Position numbers and translations under genes: made by a program. A stretch of 64,000 nt of DNA from positions 2,232,001 to 2,296,000 of the forward strand of contig CM065652.1 in NCBI GenBank assembly GCA_033220425.1, written 5' to 3'. This stretch comes from Lepraria neglecta (lineage: Eukaryota > Ascomycota > Lecanoromycetes > Lecanorales > Stereocaulaceae). Positions 1 through 11,474 of the stretch are shown one piece after another (position 1 is the stretch's first letter; every line of letters starts with the position of its first letter). The notes below the pieces were generated by a model. It saw only the letters and a program-made list of their open reading frames with translations, was not told the origin of the DNA and did no database searches.

Positions 1-165
1 GGATTTCTGCTTCTCATGTGGAGGGCGCATTGTAAGCTCAGTATAAGCTAATATTGCGTTCCTCTGAAGAAAACTTTCAATAACCCTCATTACTACGCCA
101 GGAAACGCCATTAAACGGTCTAACAACGCCCCAATGTCCAAACGCCCTTCGTGAGAAATAATTAA

Positions 166-2437
166 TTAGTCAGCTTTGATAGCACTGCCATGATCATTAG
201 CTTTGATTCTGTGCAAAGTATGTTCAGGGTGATGAATCAAGACGTACCCATAGATCCTCCTCACGAAAGCATAAGCCGTTAAGAATCCCACCGTCCCAGT
301 CAAAAGCCCATAGACCGCACACGCCAGCAAGCTGTAGCTGAAGAACAGCATACCGGAGATGAAGCCTTGTATATGTAATTTCGTCCAGTAGAACCAGACG
401 CAGTAGAGGAAGATCCAGACGGCGGAGCCGGAGCCGATGAAGACGGACTGCCACCACCAGTTGTAATTTTCAGCGCAGAGTTGAATGTATGTTGCCACGA
501 TCGTTACTTCGATGATAGTGACTATGCACACCAAGCTCACAACGCTAAGGAAGCCGAAGACGTAGTAATATCCGCTCTTGTCTTGCCAGATGCTCCTGAA
601 GACGAAGAGGAGCTCGATGAAGATGACGGCAAAGGGGATGAGGCCTGCGAGAAGTATGGTGTATATCCTCCTCATATACCAAGGCTGTTCAGGTATCTGG
701 CGAGGTATGCTGTTTGTTTTTGTGGGATGTTCGTAGGGACTGCTATGGTGGAAGCCGTACCAGCTACCACAATAGACGAGAGGCAGCTGAATTAACAACC
801 AGAGAGCGACAAGGCCGAGAAGGGTGCCGAAAGGAAGCGCGGTGCTTGACGCTTGGGCCCAGACAAACAGGTTCAGGATGAAGATTGTAGAGAAAAGGAG
901 GCCCGGGAAGAGGAGAGCAGTCATGAGGGTGTTCCTTCGCCAGTCTTTCCCGTTGAAGGTCTTGTAGATGCGACCGGAGAAGTAGCCGGAGAATATGCCT
1001 GCGAAGACAAAGAGGCCCATGCCGACACTGACGAAGCCACCTCGGAAGCTAGGATTGAGTACGCCGAGTGCGCTGAGGATGAGGAGGCCAGTGGCCATGA
1101 AGACGAGCTGAGTGCCCGAACCAATGAGGGGAGCAAGGAAGCCAGCGTACGCTGGGGCGCGGAAGACATCGCCATGGAGAAGCTTCCAGCCTGTGATGTC
1201 CTCCACAAATTCCTCGTCTGACGATGAGTCATTGTCCAATTCAACTTCGCTTTTCTGGTCTAGCAGTCCGTTCGATTTCTCTCGTGGTGATCGATTCCCA
1301 GTCCTCGGTTTCTTTGACTTGAGCTTCATCTTGTTGTCTTCTAACCCGCCGTCTTTAGCATTTTTCCTGCCATCCCCAACAACAGTCTTTGCGATTATCA
1401 TTACCACAACGGCTGTGAGAAGCCCACAGATGACGAGGGAGTTGATTATAGCGAGCCAATGGATACTCGTACTCTCTTCTTGGTTGTTGAAGTAAAGATC
1501 CCATCTCTTAGACCATTCGACTCTATCATCTTCGCGGAAATAGACTGCATAAGAGTAGGGTATGGTGATAGTTGATCCATCATCAAGGTCGTCATCGGGA
1601 GGCAGATATGACGAATGAGGGTATTGACTCGCGAGATGTGTGTTGTTGTGCGAAAGGTAGAGCTCCATTCCTTCGTTTTCAGCATGAACGTCTTGTGGGC
1701 AGCCCGTGCCTTCTCTGTGCCCTGCCTCTATGCTTTTCGTGTAGACCTCGAATCCAACAATGACCTTGCCTCCCTGATCGCCCGCTCGTCCTGGGGCCTG
1801 CTTCCACCGTATCACAATAGTCAGATGGTTGTTGATAAAGTACCGCGGCTTTCCAGTGACTGGCGAGAAGTCTTTGTAGCCCATTTTGAAGCCTGCCGCA
1901 TAGTACTTGTGGGTTTTGTCCACGGTCACGAAGCTCGTAGCGCCTGGCAGATTGTCGACAATCCATTCAGCTACGTATCCGTCTTCAATAAGCTGCTGCG
2001 CCCGCTTGATACCATTTCGATCCGTCTTGTGGCTGCATAGATACTGGCATTCCTTATCTTGACCCATGGCAAGGTCGTAGTCGGACGCCATGATCCTGTC
2101 CCCTCGAAGTACCTCGCCCAGATTTAACGAGACGCTTTGCCCACTGGCGTACCCAGCATGCTTCTGGCCTGTTGGTGGACAAACGAATGGGAGATCGTAG
2201 TAGGCATATTGCAATTGTGTGTTATCGGAGTAGACCTTGTTGACGTGCAATGGGATAGCTTCATCGTCGACATAGCTTCTAATTGACCAGCCTGCAATGA
2301 GTAGTAGTCAGTGTCTGGTGGAGACGAGAAGACGCTCCTTAGTGTATCTCACCAGGTATGTAGAATGCTTGTACAGAGCTGATTGCCCCGAGAAGGGCAA
2401 GAAGCCTGCAAACCAAGATCCGGAAGTCTGCGTGCAT
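166..2437 (-). CDS. EMP70: EMP70/TM9SF (nonaspanin) endomembrane protein
   Basis: Two exons (2437-2353 and 2291-166, intron 56 nt) give 736 aa. The first exon supplies a signal peptide (MHADFRILVC... ending SVQA) followed by FYIPG, the usual mature N-terminus of TM9 proteins; the splice restores the conserved IPLHVNKVYSD stretch. A lumenal domain of about 230 residues precedes the first membrane segment, then a charged Ser/Asp-rich cytosolic loop, the family signature GWKLLHGDVFR, and eight further hydrophobic segments. The C-terminus is KAD, which fits the KXD Golgi-retention motif known for the family. TM9 proteins sort membrane proteins and act in Golgi/endosomal homeostasis, adhesion and metal tolerance in yeast. 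The loop between the first helix and GWKLLHGDVFR (about 65 residues) is rather long. Family is clear; which yeast paralogue (Emp70/Tmn2/Tmn3) is less so. Confidence 0.95.
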
Positions 2438-3489
2438 TTTTGGAAGCAGCGATAGTTATTATGATTATGGAATTGGTGAGGCTTTGCCTGTATGCATCCA
2501 CAACAATGAAGGGACCCGATGGCTCCTGCCCTGAGCGCAATGTATCTCTATCCCCTCTTGCTCCTTCCTGGCCGGTTATCTGCCAGCTTCGGTAGATCGC
2601 GCTGGACGCAGATTCCGTACGGCGACGACAAAGATATCGCTGAACTGACTAACGAGCGTAAGTGGCACGGAGCGCCAAGGTTCTCAGCGAGCGTGAACGG
2701 ATTGATGAACCAGAAGGATTGAAGACAAGAAGGCCAAGGGAAGGGTAGAAAACTGGGGACTTGGGATTCCTTGTAGATCAGCTCGCCTATGAAGATAGCA
2801 GATGGCCGATTTGGTGACTCGTGGCGCTGGCGGAAACGATTTTTTGGCCCTAGGGTAGCACTAAAATGGCAACGCCTGTCAAAGCGAGACCGTTTCACAA
2901 TTTCCACAGATATGTTATCTTTCCCGCACGTCAATGCGGCTACGAGCTGGAGTGACAGCGTTGATCTACGGTTAGGCACCATCAAAAGAACTGTATTACG
3001 GGGTACCGTAATGTGAATGCAACATCTGCTTTCAAGTTACTGTGGCTCGCAGGATTTTCCGAGTTGAGACTATTATTTCTGGCGCAGCACCAGAATCCTC
3101 CCGTTGTTAATACAACGAAATCGCTAACGGCAACACCACACAATGTTGAATACTCCATGTCTATCTATTCTGTTCATGACATAACTCGAAGGCGTTCTTT
3201 TCTTGTACAAACAATGAATGACATTAGGCTTTGTCCACGGGCAGAGCTATCTTTATCCTGACTATGCCATTGTCCACTCTCAAAGCCTACTTCCTTTCAT
3301 CCACTGTCTTTGTGGATTTGTGATGTGCCGGATACAATGTTATTTATATGATCAGTTGATATCGAGAATTTTGACGCAGCTCTTCGTCCTCGTACACAGA
3401 GCGAGATCCAGCCTACTAGCTTCACTCAGCTAAGTGCTCAGCAGTATATTTAGTTGCAGGGCAAGGAGCCTCTCGCCACGATTCGAAAC
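2438..3489. other. Intergenic, no gene seen
   Basis: About 1.05 kb between the start of the EMP70 gene (leftward) and the hypothetical at 3490 (rightward), so it holds both promoters. Only short ORFs without recognisable motifs or convincing splice structure. Confidence 0.6.
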
Positions 3490-4419
3490 ATGGAGTCCTC
3501 TGACCCGAGTGCGTACAACACTCGGAGGGTTGCGCGAGAGTTCCTACCCAACATCCCCCAACACCCATTCCTCGACCCGAACTTTCCAGAAGAAGATGCA
3601 CCGCTGGTTCCAAGAGATCTTGCGCCACACGGTCGACTGAATTGGGAATTACCAAAGGAGGCCAGAACGAATCTTCATATCATGCTGAAGTTCACTGAAG
3701 AGACTGACAAGCTTCTAGACGAGTTTCATGCGAAGGTCCCAACTATCGACGAGGTAATAGAAGAGTGGTGTGAGATGAAAGGTGCAAGCCCAACAAAAGC
3801 TGCGTTTGCCAAGATTCGAGCACAAGCTTCGCATAAGGAATCTTCGAAAGCGAAGGCTAAGAATGAAGGGGAGCACACCGACGATGCTGCTGACTCCTAC
3901 ATTTTCAACATGGCCAAAAATCTTGACTCACCAGGGCGATCTGACCTCATCTACCTCACCGACGCTGTTCGAGACAAGGAAGACGAGGGCAGAAAGTCCG
4001 GCATGCCTGAAAATCTCAGGGCTGTAGATTGGCTGGATTTTGATGGTTCTTATGTGCACCTTGCAGATGCACATCAAGCGGAGCCGAAGACGGCCAACCC
4101 GGAATCGAAATCATTGCTTAGTGTTCCTGGGCCCAGCATGAGGAGGAATAGCACACCGACCAATCTGAGGACCACTGAGTGGCCGATGTCTGAGCAAGAC
4201 GCATGTATCTCTCCGAGCATATACAGCCCAGAGCCAGAGGGTGATTCTAAGAAAGCCAAGCCTTTGGGACCTTTCGAGGAATATTGGTGGGATCATGGCG
4301 GTCCTCAAGGACTCCAGATGGCGGTGGAAGACGAGGAGCCTGCCTCAACAAGCAGTAATCACCTGTCTGAATTTCATCCACAATGGCCTGAATCCATGGG
4401 TCGTTACAATCTTTACTAG
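3490..4419 (+). CDS. Hypothetical disordered protein
   Basis: Single exon, 309 aa, starting at the first ATG (MESSDPSAYN); the frame is open a little further upstream but without another ATG. I do not recognise a family. Residues 1-115 look partly ordered: a Pro-rich entry (LPNIPQHPFLDPNFPEEDAP) and a helical stretch (EETDKLLDEFHAKVPTIDEV). The remainder is rich in Ser, Pro, Glu and Lys and looks disordered. There is no signal peptide or membrane segment, so a cytosolic or nuclear location is likely. Coding status rests on a 930-nt open frame with balanced codon use and absence of long competing frames. Confidence 0.7.
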   Translation: MESSDPSAYNTRRVAREFLPNIPQHPFLDPNFPEEDAPLVPRDLAPHGRLNWELPKEARTNLHIMLKFTEETDKLLDEFHAKVPTIDEVIEEWCEMKGASPTKAAFAKIRAQASHKESSKAKAKNEGEHTDDAADSYIFNMAKNLDSPGRSDLIYLTDAVRDKEDEGRKSGMPENLRAVDWLDFDGSYVHLADAHQAEPKTANPESKSLLSVPGPSMRRNSTPTNLRTTEWPMSEQDACISPSIYSPEPEGDSKKAKPLGPFEEYWWDHGGPQGLQMAVEDEEPASTSSNHLSEFHPQWPESMGRYNLY

Positions 4420-5884
4420 ATTTGTCACAGCCTCGGTATAAGAGATTTCATCGATTATCTTCTTTCGGTGAGGAGATCCGGGCCTATAACCGGAGCTTAT
4501 AGTGAGTGATTTCTTTTGATACTGTAAGCACCTAATATAAGCTTTTTCCTCGATACGGAATAAGAGTTGTCATGCTTGCACTCGTGTGAATAATAATAAC
4601 GCATTTGAAATTAAAGAGAAGTAAGCACGTTCTCGAAGACTCTACGGGTAACCATCGCGACGAGCAGAGACAGTACCTTCCCGAAAGCTGAACAACCATC
4701 TTCTTGACAAGAATAGAGAGCGCCTTCTCCGAGGTAAATGACCAATGCTCGTGACAAAAATCTCGAGCCCATGGCTTTTACATGGCGGAGTTGAAAAGTG
4801 ACAGTCCGGAATGTTCCTGACAAAGAGCAATTCATACCAAACGTGGAGAGCCTCGTATCCTGTCTTAGCAGAAGTTCGAGTCCGGAGCCCGCCTTAATTT
4901 CATCGAAACACTCAGCCCTAGCAGTTTTCTTGAGGAATTTTTGCCTTGGTATAATCCAGAATAGCTGTCAAGGGTCGATACCTCGTGTCATGGCTTAGCG
5001 GTAGGCCTGAAGGTCTGTTGAAACATTCGGACGTCGCAGTGGTTGCTGGAGCAATTTGGAGTATCGGTTGGTTTTTCAGCTCTGAGACAGACAAGACAGC
5101 CAACACTTAAAGAGGACGGCAGGGATGATATATGAAGGTGGATCAGGCCAGCTACTGCGCCGTGTGATGTTTCAATTGTAACAGTGGGAATAAAGAATGA
5201 AACATGATTCCTGGACGCCTCAAGGATAAACAAGCCTCACACGCTAGACCGCGATCAGGAAAGTGTCGCCGAGGCTCGTTAAATTTCTACGAATAGGTAT
5301 GGCTAAGGTAATCGTTGCCTTGGTTGGAAAGCTTCCTCCGACCGCAGCATCGCCACCACAGCAACAAATCTTGACATTGACAGCCACCACACATGCCAAA
5401 CAGACTTTGTGACATTACGAGTATGAGTGGCCAATCCTCCGTGTCACACGCAAGGCCACCAGCCAATCTTATCTCGAACGTGGCTGCTAAAGCCGGCTTG
5501 TTGCTAATTAGAGGCAAATTGGTCCAATGCTGAGCTTACTTCGCTGACACCGTTCGGGGAACCCTACAACGTGGCTCGTATGCTTACCCATACGCACACC
5601 TTGGAAATAATGCGCAGCAGATCACTAACCAACATGGGTATCTGGGATGGAAGTCCTGACTCAATCTCTGTCGTGTATAATAATGCTATAAGTTTGCCGA
5701 TCTCCTCTTGCTCTTTTGTTTTTCAGTATCAATAGCATCCATCGTCTTACTATTTCCTAGATTCTATCTCTAGTTCTATACTACTCACCAGGCACACTCG
5801 TTTGGCCTCGTCTTTGACCATTCTTTCGTTGCCCCGCCCTCGCTTCCCCTCCTCTTTCAAACTTTTCAGCCTAATCTATTCAAT
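4420..5884. other. Intergenic, no gene seen
   Basis: About 1.46 kb. Small ORFs on both strands have no recognisable domain or coherent splice pattern. The last 200 bp, rich in C/T runs (TTTCTAG, CCTCTTTC), is the likely core promoter and leader of the secreted-protein gene at 5885. Confidence 0.55.
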
Positions 5885-6827
5885 ATGCGCTCTTCAGTAT
5901 TCGTTGCAGCGATTCTGGCTGGTGTGGCCTCCGCATGGCCTAAATTGCAGGGCACAGCCGGGACGGCAGGGACAGGAGGAATATTCCCTACAGGCACCGG
6001 CATACCTCACGGCCCCGGACCAGTGTCCATCCCCAGCGGTGTCTCTCCACCTAGCATTTTGCCTACAGGCACCGGCATACCTCACGGCCCTGGACCAGTG
6101 TCCATCCCCAGCGGCGGGTTTCCCCCTAGCGGTTCGCCTACAGGCTTCCCTACCTACACATCGAAACCTATCAGTAGCGGTGGTGTTTTCCCAGGTCGTC
6201 CTGGCAGTGGCATCTCTGGGGGAGTAACGGGTACAGGGGCAGGTGGATCAGGGCCCGGTCACTCGACACTTCCACCATTGACAATCACCGTCACGAGCGA
6301 TGTACCGACCACAACCACCAAAACAGTGGAATATACAAACACTATTACTACCATAGTTCGTAAGTTTGACCAGCGATCATCATCACTCAATGGTTCAATG
6401 CTAACATTCTTTCTTAGCTATCTATGTTCCTTGTTCCAGCGCCATTTCAGTCTCGGGAACCCATACTTATTACTCGACTTCCTTGACTACCTCGTTGGTA
6501 ACCTCGACTATCACTCAAACCTCTACAAGCTATAAAGTCATTTGCCCAGCTACAGGTGTACCGGCTCAGGCAACACAAGGCTCAGGCAATGGCTCAGGCA
6601 ATGGCAGCGGGTCAGGCCCCTCGTCCCCTCTCGGCCAACGCCCCTTCACTTCAAAAGCAGGCGTCGCTCCATTCCCCACCGCCCCTGGCCCAGTGGTACC
6701 AGGAGGCACTGGCAAGCCTTCAGGCACTGGTGCGCCGTTCCCTTCAGGCACAGTCCTCTCGGGCACTGCATCACCTACCGGCAGTTTCCCTCTACCGACT
6801 GGCTTGACGGGAAACTACAGATTTTAG
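5885..6827 (+). CDS. Secreted Gly/Pro/Ser/Thr-rich surface protein
   Basis: Two exons (5885-6359 and 6418-6827) around a 58-nt intron with a GCTAAC branch point give 294 aa. It starts with a clear signal peptide (MRSSVFVAAILAGVASA). The first half is a low-complexity Gly/Pro region holding an 18-residue block (PTGTGIPHGPGPVSIPSG) twice at a 25-residue period. The middle is Thr/Ser/Val-rich (TKTVEYTNTITTIV...TSTITQTSTSYKVICP) like beta-rich, O-mannosylated wall proteins, with two Cys (PCSSA, VICPA) either side of it. The tail is again Gly/Ser/Pro-rich and ends GNYRF without a hydrophobic GPI tail, so release or wall entrapment is more likely than anchoring. No enzymatic domain seen; a structural or adhesive role is inferred. 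Confidence 0.8.
5987..6115 (+). repeat. 75-bp-period coding tandem repeat (2 copies)
   Basis: Two nearly identical stretches of about 54 bp begin at 5987 and 6062, one mismatch apart in the part compared, and both encode PTGTGIPHGPGPVSIPSG. The near identity at third positions suggests a recent duplication or ongoing homogenisation, typical of length-variable fungal surface proteins. Confidence 0.85.
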
Positions 6828-8477
6828 GCGGCAAGTACATAAAAAGTGAAGGGATCGGTTTATAGAGGAGTTGGTTGGCATTGCGAACGGCGTTTTATGG
6901 GGTTGGGATACCGCTTAATAGCGATGAATGTTTTTTGATTTCTTAATTCAATACATGAATTCATGGGCATGCATTTTCAATCTACGGTGTTCCGCCAATC
7001 CCGCTCCTTTGATCTTTGGCTTCTGTGAAATCGGATATGAGATATGAGTTATGTACGGCCTAGTTGGCCTAGTTAACCTTAATATCTAATTGTGTCAGGC
7101 GTCTTACTCTACATAGGCGTTCGTGCCTGAGGCCTCTGTGGGGTCGAATAATGAATTACGCTATCATGCTGATTATGCTCTACATCTCCCAATCCCTATT
7201 TCCTTTTTTCTCAGCTGTTCAATCCAATTGATGACAGGTGGTCGCGAATCCTTCCCTTGCTTCTGAAACGTACTCTATCTCTACAGCCTTGGCGAGACGC
7301 CTGAAAACGTGCGTACACAAAACACAACGGATCCTTCAGCCTGGATGAGCCACAATTCTGCGTTACAGGTATACCTCCATCGGCTCCATCGTTTGATTCA
7401 CCTACCACCACAGCCGTTACTGAAACAATACACCTTCTGCCCACCGGACGTTCAGGAATGGTTGCGTTAGGCGCCCACACGTCTATTGATTGAGTGACTC
7501 ACTATCGCGGGAATCGCTGAAACTGAAACGCAACACTGCTTCCTACTCACTTGGCCTAGTTGTATGGATGAGTTCCTGACAGCATCGAATGATCCATGAG
7601 CTCGAAACCTTCCTCCCTTCTCCCTCCATCAGGACCAGGACGGAAACACATTCGTGCAACAAGCAACGCTCCTCCTCACCAGACCTACCTGTAAGGTTAC
7701 TTCACAGCATCAAGCCATCAGTATGCATCTGATACAAATCCTACCTGTTCCTTTCAGCCTGTACGAATATGCCTTGGCGGTTGACCAACCTGGCTGGCGA
7801 GACGCCAGCACTGCCGAGACTTGTTCACAGCATGGCTGTTCATGGGATCGTTTTCTCTTTTGTTTTTCAAGACAGCATCAGAGAAACAGTGGTTGGGACA
7901 CATCCTTTGCACTGCCTACAAGTCTCAACCCTGCGAGCCCACGAGTCTGAACCTTGGGAGTTACAGCCAAGGCACGGTAGGTTTCTTGATTAGGACTGGG
8001 AGAAATATGGGACATGGTAAGGAGATGAGGTTGGAATTGTTGTTGGAAGATTTGATATGGAGTCGGTTGGTTGGTTGGTTGGTAAGCTGATGTGAGCTCG
8101 GTTGTTGGGTCCTCAAGCAAGGCTGTAGTAAGATTAGGTGTTCGTATTCCAGAGCTGAATGAAGACATGACCCGAATAGGACATGGAAAAACAGGGAAGA
8201 GTGTTGGAATGTCTTCGAGTGTGACCGATCAATGAAGATGACAGGGTCATAAGAAGAGGTGATAGACTTGGGTAGCTGCAGAAGGAACAAGCGTTAAACA
8301 TTGACTATCTAGATACCTTCAAAGACTCGTAATTCATGTACCAACCCACCTCATAAAACTTGAACATCATCAACAGCATCAGCAAAATCGAAACTCCCCC
8401 ATCACCATCTCCCTTGCAAACATCAATCTAGCACGTTGTCCTCAATTTCCACCCAAGCATCCACATCAAACCTTCCC
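6828..8477. other. Intergenic, no gene seen
   Basis: About 1.65 kb between the convergent secreted-protein gene and MFS gene. Scattered short ORFs (for example around 7650-8090 on the plus strand) show no motif. A GGTT microsatellite lies near 8064-8082. Confidence 0.5.
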
Positions 8478-10275
8478 CTAATAGACCTTCTTCAACCCCC
8501 ACCCAACAACTTCAACCCTCGCCCAAACAAAACACACAACCCCAATCCCATAAGCAACCCCAACAAAAAGTATCAATCCCTCATAGCTCCCATGATCACT
8601 GGCAAGAATCTGCCCAGCAATCGGAATCCCCGTCAAACACCCAAAACTAACCACAGTATAAAGACTCGCATACCAGCGTCCAAAAACCTCCGTCTTACAT
8701 AGCTGTCCCACGCAGACCGGCGTTAAGCTGATATTGCTTCCTGAAGCGATACCAAAGAGGACCGCGAAGATGCAGAGTTGGGCTATCCCTCCAGGTCCGG
8801 ATGAAGGGTCGCAGGTGAGCCAAAGACAGAGGACCGACACGAGACAGAGCATGCATGTTGCGATCATGGCGTTGAAGCGGCCGCATCTATCAGCCATGTA
8901 CCCCGGCAACCACCTCCCAAAGAAACTCCCCGCATTCAATATACTCAGCAACTGATAACTAAACGCCTCGTTTACACCATGCGCAATAGCATAACTCGAG
9001 ATATACGAAAGCGGTATGAATAGCGCCCATTCGATGAAGAAGACGCCGGCGGTGGTGAGGGCAAAGACTTTGTGTTTGTAGATGCGGAAATCGGGCCAGA
9101 TGTCTTTTGTCAGGGCGCTGTTTTTGGAGGGGCGGATTTTGGGGTTGGACCGGATTAGGAGGTTCGCGATTAGGAGGAGGAAGAGGAATATGAAGGCTAG
9201 GATTCGGGTTGCCCATTTGAAGCCGAGAGTGGGGAAGAGGCGTTGGAGCATTAGGGGGAAGACGATTCCTGTGGAGGCTTAGCCTTGTTCCGTTTCTTTT
9301 GTACTGCGCTTGCAATGGAGGAGTTGGCTGGGGTTGAATACGTACCTCCTATTGATCCGCCAGTTGTAGCGAGACCGGTGGCTGCAGCACGCTTTTTGGA
9401 GAAAAAGTGAGCGACTGCTCCAATGGCTGGTGTGAATATGAGTGAGGTTGCCAGGCCACAGAGGATGGAGTATGTGAGGATGAAATGCCATAGCTCTGCA
9501 GTGCCGTTAGCACACTTAATTTCAAAAAAAAAAAGAGGACACGAACAGACATACTCGTACTCTCAGCCACACCCATCATACCAGCAAACAAAAACACACT
9601 CCCAGCAGCCACCAGCCATCGAGGTCCCTTCGCATCGAAAATCGGTCCAATCTGCACGCCGCAGAAGAATGTAAGAAAGGCGTAGAGACTGAAGATCCAG
9701 CCGATGTTGCTCGGTGATTCGTTGGCAAGCTGGTGCGTACTAAGGTATGCTTGGAAGGTGCCTGACATGTTGAGCACGCCGAAGGAGGCGGTCATGCCAC
9801 TGAAGGAGCCAAAGACGACGAGCCAGGCGCGGAGACCGCCTTCTGGGTATGGGGAGGAGGCGGGGTCGTCTTCGGCCTGGGTCGAGGCGTCTTCCTTGTC
9901 GTTGCCATTGCCGTAGGCTTTGTCTCTCGGGACTGTAGGGTTGGCAATAGGAACATTGACCGCTGCGGCCGACCTGTCCTTCTCTATCCCAGCAGACAGG
10001 TACACGGTGTCCGATGGGGCTTTGTTTCCATCCTCAGTTGTAACATCTTGTGTATAGGCTTGTTCGGGAGCATTGGCCTGGTTCAGGGACGCAGTCTTCT
10101 CATTTACACAAGAGGCTTCGAGCGCAGAGGAGCCATGCGTAGAGGCATTGGCAGCTGACTCGCCATTCTCTATAGAAGAAGAAGGCAGTTCTGATTTCTC
10201 AGTCGTTTCGTAGTCGACGATATCATTCGAAAGTTTTACATGGTGCTTCTCTTCACCATCATACACACCTTGCAT
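8478..10275 (-). CDS. MFS monocarboxylate-type transporter
   Basis: Three exons (10275-9555, 9495-9346, 9268-8478) give 553 aa. The two splice joints restore the core sequence [20 protein letters not shown] and the motif [18 protein letters not shown], diagnostic of the fungal MCT/MCH (SLC16-like) branch of the major facilitator superfamily. A hydrophilic N-terminal tail of about 145 residues is Ser/Glu/Asp-rich and ends in [17 protein letters not shown], the usual first-helix entry of this family. Twelve hydrophobic segments follow, with the loop signature [15 protein letters not shown]. Family members sit in the plasma membrane or inner organelle membranes and are annotated as carriers of monocarboxylates or related small acids; fungal substrates are mostly unproven. 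The 59-nt first intron carries a T-rich stretch in the RNA sense. Confidence 0.9.
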
Positions 10276-11021
10276 GAAACGTTACTAAACTCTCTCTCAG
10301 TACAACCCAAGCTCGTGCGATTGTAGTCCACTCGTCCGCCCACGCGTGTATCTCGAGACTCGAAATCGTGTGCGCCGTAGCAGGAGTATTTAAAGACATT
10401 CTGTTGAGTCATTTTGAGTAGCTTTATACCGTACTCGTGCCAAATCGAATTTTGCATCGCGTAATGGCTAGAAGTGGGGTGAGGCCGCGACCGGATCAGC
10501 GGAGGTGGCCGTCGGTGGTTGCTGAGTTGGCAGTGAGTCAGAGGGGTGACGGCGGCGACGGCTATGCAAGATAAACGTTGTGGACGCTATGCTTGACGAA
10601 TGATGTCAGGTGGGTGTCACACGAGCTGCTCAAGTCAGGTATAAGTATGAAGTGGCGGGATTAAATTTTGGAAACCGGGTTAGATCACGATGATGTTCAC
10701 AAGAGCCATTCAGGTGGGAATAAGTCGTTGCTCTTGAGTGAATTCTATGTATTATTACTATCTCCTGCTATCAATCGCCGAGTCATGTGCAGGTCGTTCG
10801 CAAGAGTTTTTGGTAGTCAAGTGTGCATGCCATGCAGATAATGCCCTGATATGCTAATACAAGAGTCCATAATGCTCCTCCCTCTCCTCCATTAATATCC
10901 CTGACGTCCTCCGCCAATGGTGTACATCAAGAAGAAAGATACAACCCTTCCAAGTATCCAGCTGTCATCCTCTGCCATGGCGAAATGAATGGTGTAGCCA
11001 AAATTGTGGTCAGTGTGCGTT
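10276..11021. other. Intergenic, no gene seen
   Basis: About 750 bp covering the MFS promoter and the 3' flank of the PIR-repeat gene. No coding or RNA gene recognised. Confidence 0.55.
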
Positions 11022-11474
11022 TTACAGCATGGCGAAACCAGCAGCGGCACCGACGGCAGCCACGGCGATGTTCTGGCTCCACGACATGAGAGCAGCGGCA
11101 CCAGTGAAGGTAGCTGTTGGGGCTGGGGAGGTGAAGGTGCCGTTGGACACTGGTGGGACAACACCGGTTGAGACTGAGGTAGCGGTAGGAACCTGGATCT
11201 GGCCGTCGGTTATCTGGGTGACTGGAGCGACAGAGGTTGGGGCTTGGATCTGGCCGTCGGTGATCTGGGTGACTGGTGCAACAACAGGTGCGGAGGTAGG
11301 AGCCTGGATCTGGCCGTCGGTGATCTGGGTGACTGGGGCTGGGACCGAGGTTGGTGCTTGAACCTGGCCGTCAGAGATTTGCTGGACTTGGCCATCAGCA
11401 ATCTCTGAGGCCTGAGGAATGGCGTAGACAGCGGTGGCCAAGGCCAAGATGAGGATTTGCTTCATGGAAGGCAT
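11022..11474 (-). CDS. PIR-repeat cell wall protein with GPI-like tail
   Basis: Single exon, 150 aa. The signal peptide ([14 protein letters not shown]) is followed by five PIR-type repeats: [16 protein letters not shown] and QITDGQIQ three times, spaced by Pro/Thr/Ser/Val linkers. In yeast Pir proteins the Gln in this repeat forms an alkali-labile ester with beta-1,3-glucan, so covalent wall linkage is a reasonable inference. The C-terminus ends in a hydrophobic run ([16 protein letters not shown]) after a small-residue region, as in GPI-anchored proteins. The four-Cys C-terminal domain of yeast Pir proteins is absent; this is the short filamentous-fungal architecture. Translation could start at either of two closely spaced Met codons (MPSMKQ). 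Confidence 0.85.
   Translation of the reverse strand: MPSMKQILILALATAVYAIPQASEIADGQVQQISDGQVQAPTSVPAPVTQITDGQIQAPTSAPVVAPVTQITDGQIQAPTSVAPVTQITDGQIQVPTATSVSTGVVPPVSNGTFTSPAPTATFTGAAALMSWSQNIAVAAVGAAAGFAML

Noticed and set aside
481-1221. Plus-strand open frames opposite the EMP70 gene
   Set aside because: They are antisense shadows of a well-conserved exon, with biased, motif-free composition.
4860-4885. A GTTCGAGTCC string like a tRNA B box
   Set aside because: No matching A box, anticodon arm or acceptor-stem pairing around it.
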